From assembly GCA_000499405.2 (NCBI GenBank), contig HG738140.1:4239202-4303201 (forward strand): DNA of 64,000 nt. The letters run 5' to 3'. Shown here piece after piece: positions 61,896 through 64,000 of the stretch (position 1 is its first letter; every line of letters starts with the position of its first letter). Under the pieces are notes generated by a model. It was given only the letters and a program-made list of their open reading frames with translations. It was not told where the DNA came from and made no database searches. The DNA is from Onchocerca volvulus (taxonomy: Eukaryota; Nematoda; Chromadorea; Rhabditida; Onchocercidae). Position numbers and translations under genes: made by a program.

Positions 61896-64000
61896 CAATT
61901 CGAAAGTTTTGAATTGATTTGCAAAATATAATTTTGAAATCATTCTTATGTTAATTTGCTAAATGAAAAAAAAAAAATTAATTAATTAATCACATTCATT
62001 TTAAGTCCCAATTTTTTGGAAATGATTAATTCGGCACTTAAAATTGCTGACAAATTTTTCAAATGAAATAATGTTTACTTTTGTTTTCGTTTTCTTTAAA
62101 ACGATTTTTTTCATTCATCTGAATAATTATAATTTTTAAAAAATCTGTTAATTCAACTGAAAAAAAGGTTTTTCTTTTTTTTTTTTTTTTGTTAGGAATT
62201 TATAAACAAATAGAAATCGAAAAAAAAAAAGGTGAACTTCGTATCACTTTTATAATTCGAATTATTAAATTAATTGCTCCCAAATCATTATAATTGTAAT
62301 GCTATAAAATTACATTAATATCATGAAATGATAATAATTAATCATAATTAATAAATATCATTCTGCTATATCCTTTCAAAAACAATGGTGTAGCCGATTC
62401 TAATTTTAAAAAAAAATTTTTTTATTTTTTTATTTTTTGCCATCAACTCGCAGTATTAACATCAATTTATTAAATATCTTACTGCTTGACTTTATCGTAT
62501 TACTCGTCATTAGAATCTTCTAATCAATTGTGATAACGATCATATCATATCATAATATTTTATTTCTCATTAAATTCAAAATTACCTTTTCTCATCTACC
62601 TATTTTTCATTTCAATCATATTTTGCATTTTGAATTTCAATTTTTCTGTCATTTTATCGACAATTTAATCAACGTATGGATTCAAACAATGAATGGATCG
62701 CTTCTTCCATGATCAGTATTTGATCGTATATGATATACAAAGTTATATCACTGATAAAGAATAAAAAAATTTATGGTTGTTTCTTAAAAAATTTAATAAT
62801 TAACAAATAATTGAATATCAAAAATATTAGAAATATGATGTATTTGTTTTTGAATCAGAAATATGGTGACATTTATAATTGCATTAGAAATGTGGTGACA
62901 TTTGTTTTCGCATTGAAATTAATGTGATATTCCTTATGGAATCAGAAATGTCAAAAGTTGTGATAACTTGAGTAAAATATTAAAAAAAAAAAGTATCGAA
63001 TTACAGAAAACATTCATTGTACAGAAATATTTTGTTAATTTTTTTAAATATTCTTTCGGATAATTAAATAATTATTATTTAAACATGAGGGATTTTTCAA
63101 TTATAGAAGCTTACTCAGCTAATATCAGTTATAATAAATGAAAATCTGCATAATTTTCAAAATATAATTGATAAAAATATGCAGCAAATATTTAATATTA
63201 GATTTTTCAATAGGTTTTACAAATTTTTTATTGAATTTTTAGAAAAAATTTTATTATTTCAGAAATGTTTTTTCATTCTTTCTTTGAAGCCTTTTACGTT
63301 TTTTTCTTAAAATTTGCACGTGTGCCTTTTTGAATTATTTTCAGAAAATGATTGGTTTTTTTTTTCTTTTTCTTTTTCTTCTTTTTTTCTTTTTTTTTTA
63401 AATGAAGTTATAAAATGGCATGGAATTTGAATTGAATGAAAAATGTGAGAAGGCAAGAATTATTCATTTATGAAAAGAAATATGAATAAATGATAAGTAA
63501 AATACTTAGATTATAAATTGATGAGCAAAAATATTTAGAACTAAAAGATTAATAATGGTTCAAGTCAAACATATATAATTTTTTTTTTTTTTTGTTTAAG
63601 TTTTCTGGATTTTAAGCTTTTAATCCATGTTAATTTGTTTTCAGTTTCTTCTAAATTATTTTTATACGAAATTCTAAATTTATTTGTTATCATAAGTATA
63701 ACTCATAGCATTTTTATGATTCCATTTAATAAAAAAATCAGTCACGTTGTATAAAAAGAAATCGGATAAGTCTAATATAATCGGGTACATCTAAAACAAA
63801 ATTGAATGCATCTAATACCAAAAGGTAGCAAATGCCTAATAAAAAAAATTAAAATTGATTGAACTTATTATCAAGAATGCAATAAATCTGTGAATTTATT
63901 GCTTCAATTTTAATGACGAATATTTTTCGGTCAAGATAATTGTGAATTGTTGACGTATTCTAACAAGGAAAAATTTATTTTCTGAATAACTTTATCAATG
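61896..64000. other. Intergenic to the window end, no gene seen
   Basis: A+T-rich sequence with poly(A)/poly(T) tracts and one short tandem repeat. No splice-linked coding exons were recognised. Confidence 0.55.
62826..62922. repeat. ~30-bp tandem repeat, 3 copies
   Basis: (A/C)AGAAAT(A/G)TG(A/G)TG(A)CATTT(G/A)T-like units start at about 62826, 62855 and 62884, with a partial copy near 62941. Confidence 0.55.

Overview
This is an A+T-rich stretch of eukaryotic genomic DNA with short exons, mostly T-rich introns and GT..AG splicing at (T)nCAG acceptors. The gene families point to a parasitic nematode, probably a filarial worm: there is an MSP-domain gene, a MIG-18-like fibronectin-I secreted protein, and splice acceptors sitting 0-14 nt before several start codons, as expected for spliced-leader trans-splicing. 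The species assignment is inference. I rebuilt the genes exon by exon; in every multi-exon model below the phases close and the total length is a multiple of three.

Layout. 1-700: decayed Helitron replicase fragment (-). 3810-8418 (+): type II acyl-CoA thioesterase (ACOT8/TesB-like) that lacks the usual catalytic Gln. 9088-11455 (+): small MSP-domain protein with one intron lacking a normal AG acceptor. 13077-16022 (-): SEC62. 18666-20302 (-): unrecognised 84-residue secreted peptide precursor ending in Gly-Arg, a neuropeptide-like candidate. 20303-28168: about 8 kb with no gene I can support. 28169-28300 (+): orphan last exon of a protein tyrosine phosphatase. 28906-34021 (-): SIN1 (TORC2). 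35496-38463 (-): lipid phosphate phosphatase (PAP2). 41828-43761 (-): ATP12/ATPAF2. 44503-46084 (-): NDUFAF2. 47978-57028 (+): CSTF3/CstF-77, whose intron 14 carries a Helitron remnant with an intact 177-codon reading frame. 60515-61841 (+): small secreted MIG-18-like Fn1 protein.

Functional links. NDUFAF2 and ATP12 are neighbouring same-strand assembly factors for respiratory complex I and the F1 ATPase, and could be co-transcribed. NDUFAF2 and CSTF3 are divergent and share a 1.9-kb upstream region with a marked purine-rich strand. The other genes are ordinary housekeeping or secretory functions without obvious pathway clustering. The intergenic DNA and introns hold many short degenerate tandem repeats and homopolymer runs. 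The least familiar items are the peptide precursor at 18666-20302, the missing splice acceptor in the MSP gene, the Helitron frame inside CSTF3, and the catalytic substitution in the thioesterase.
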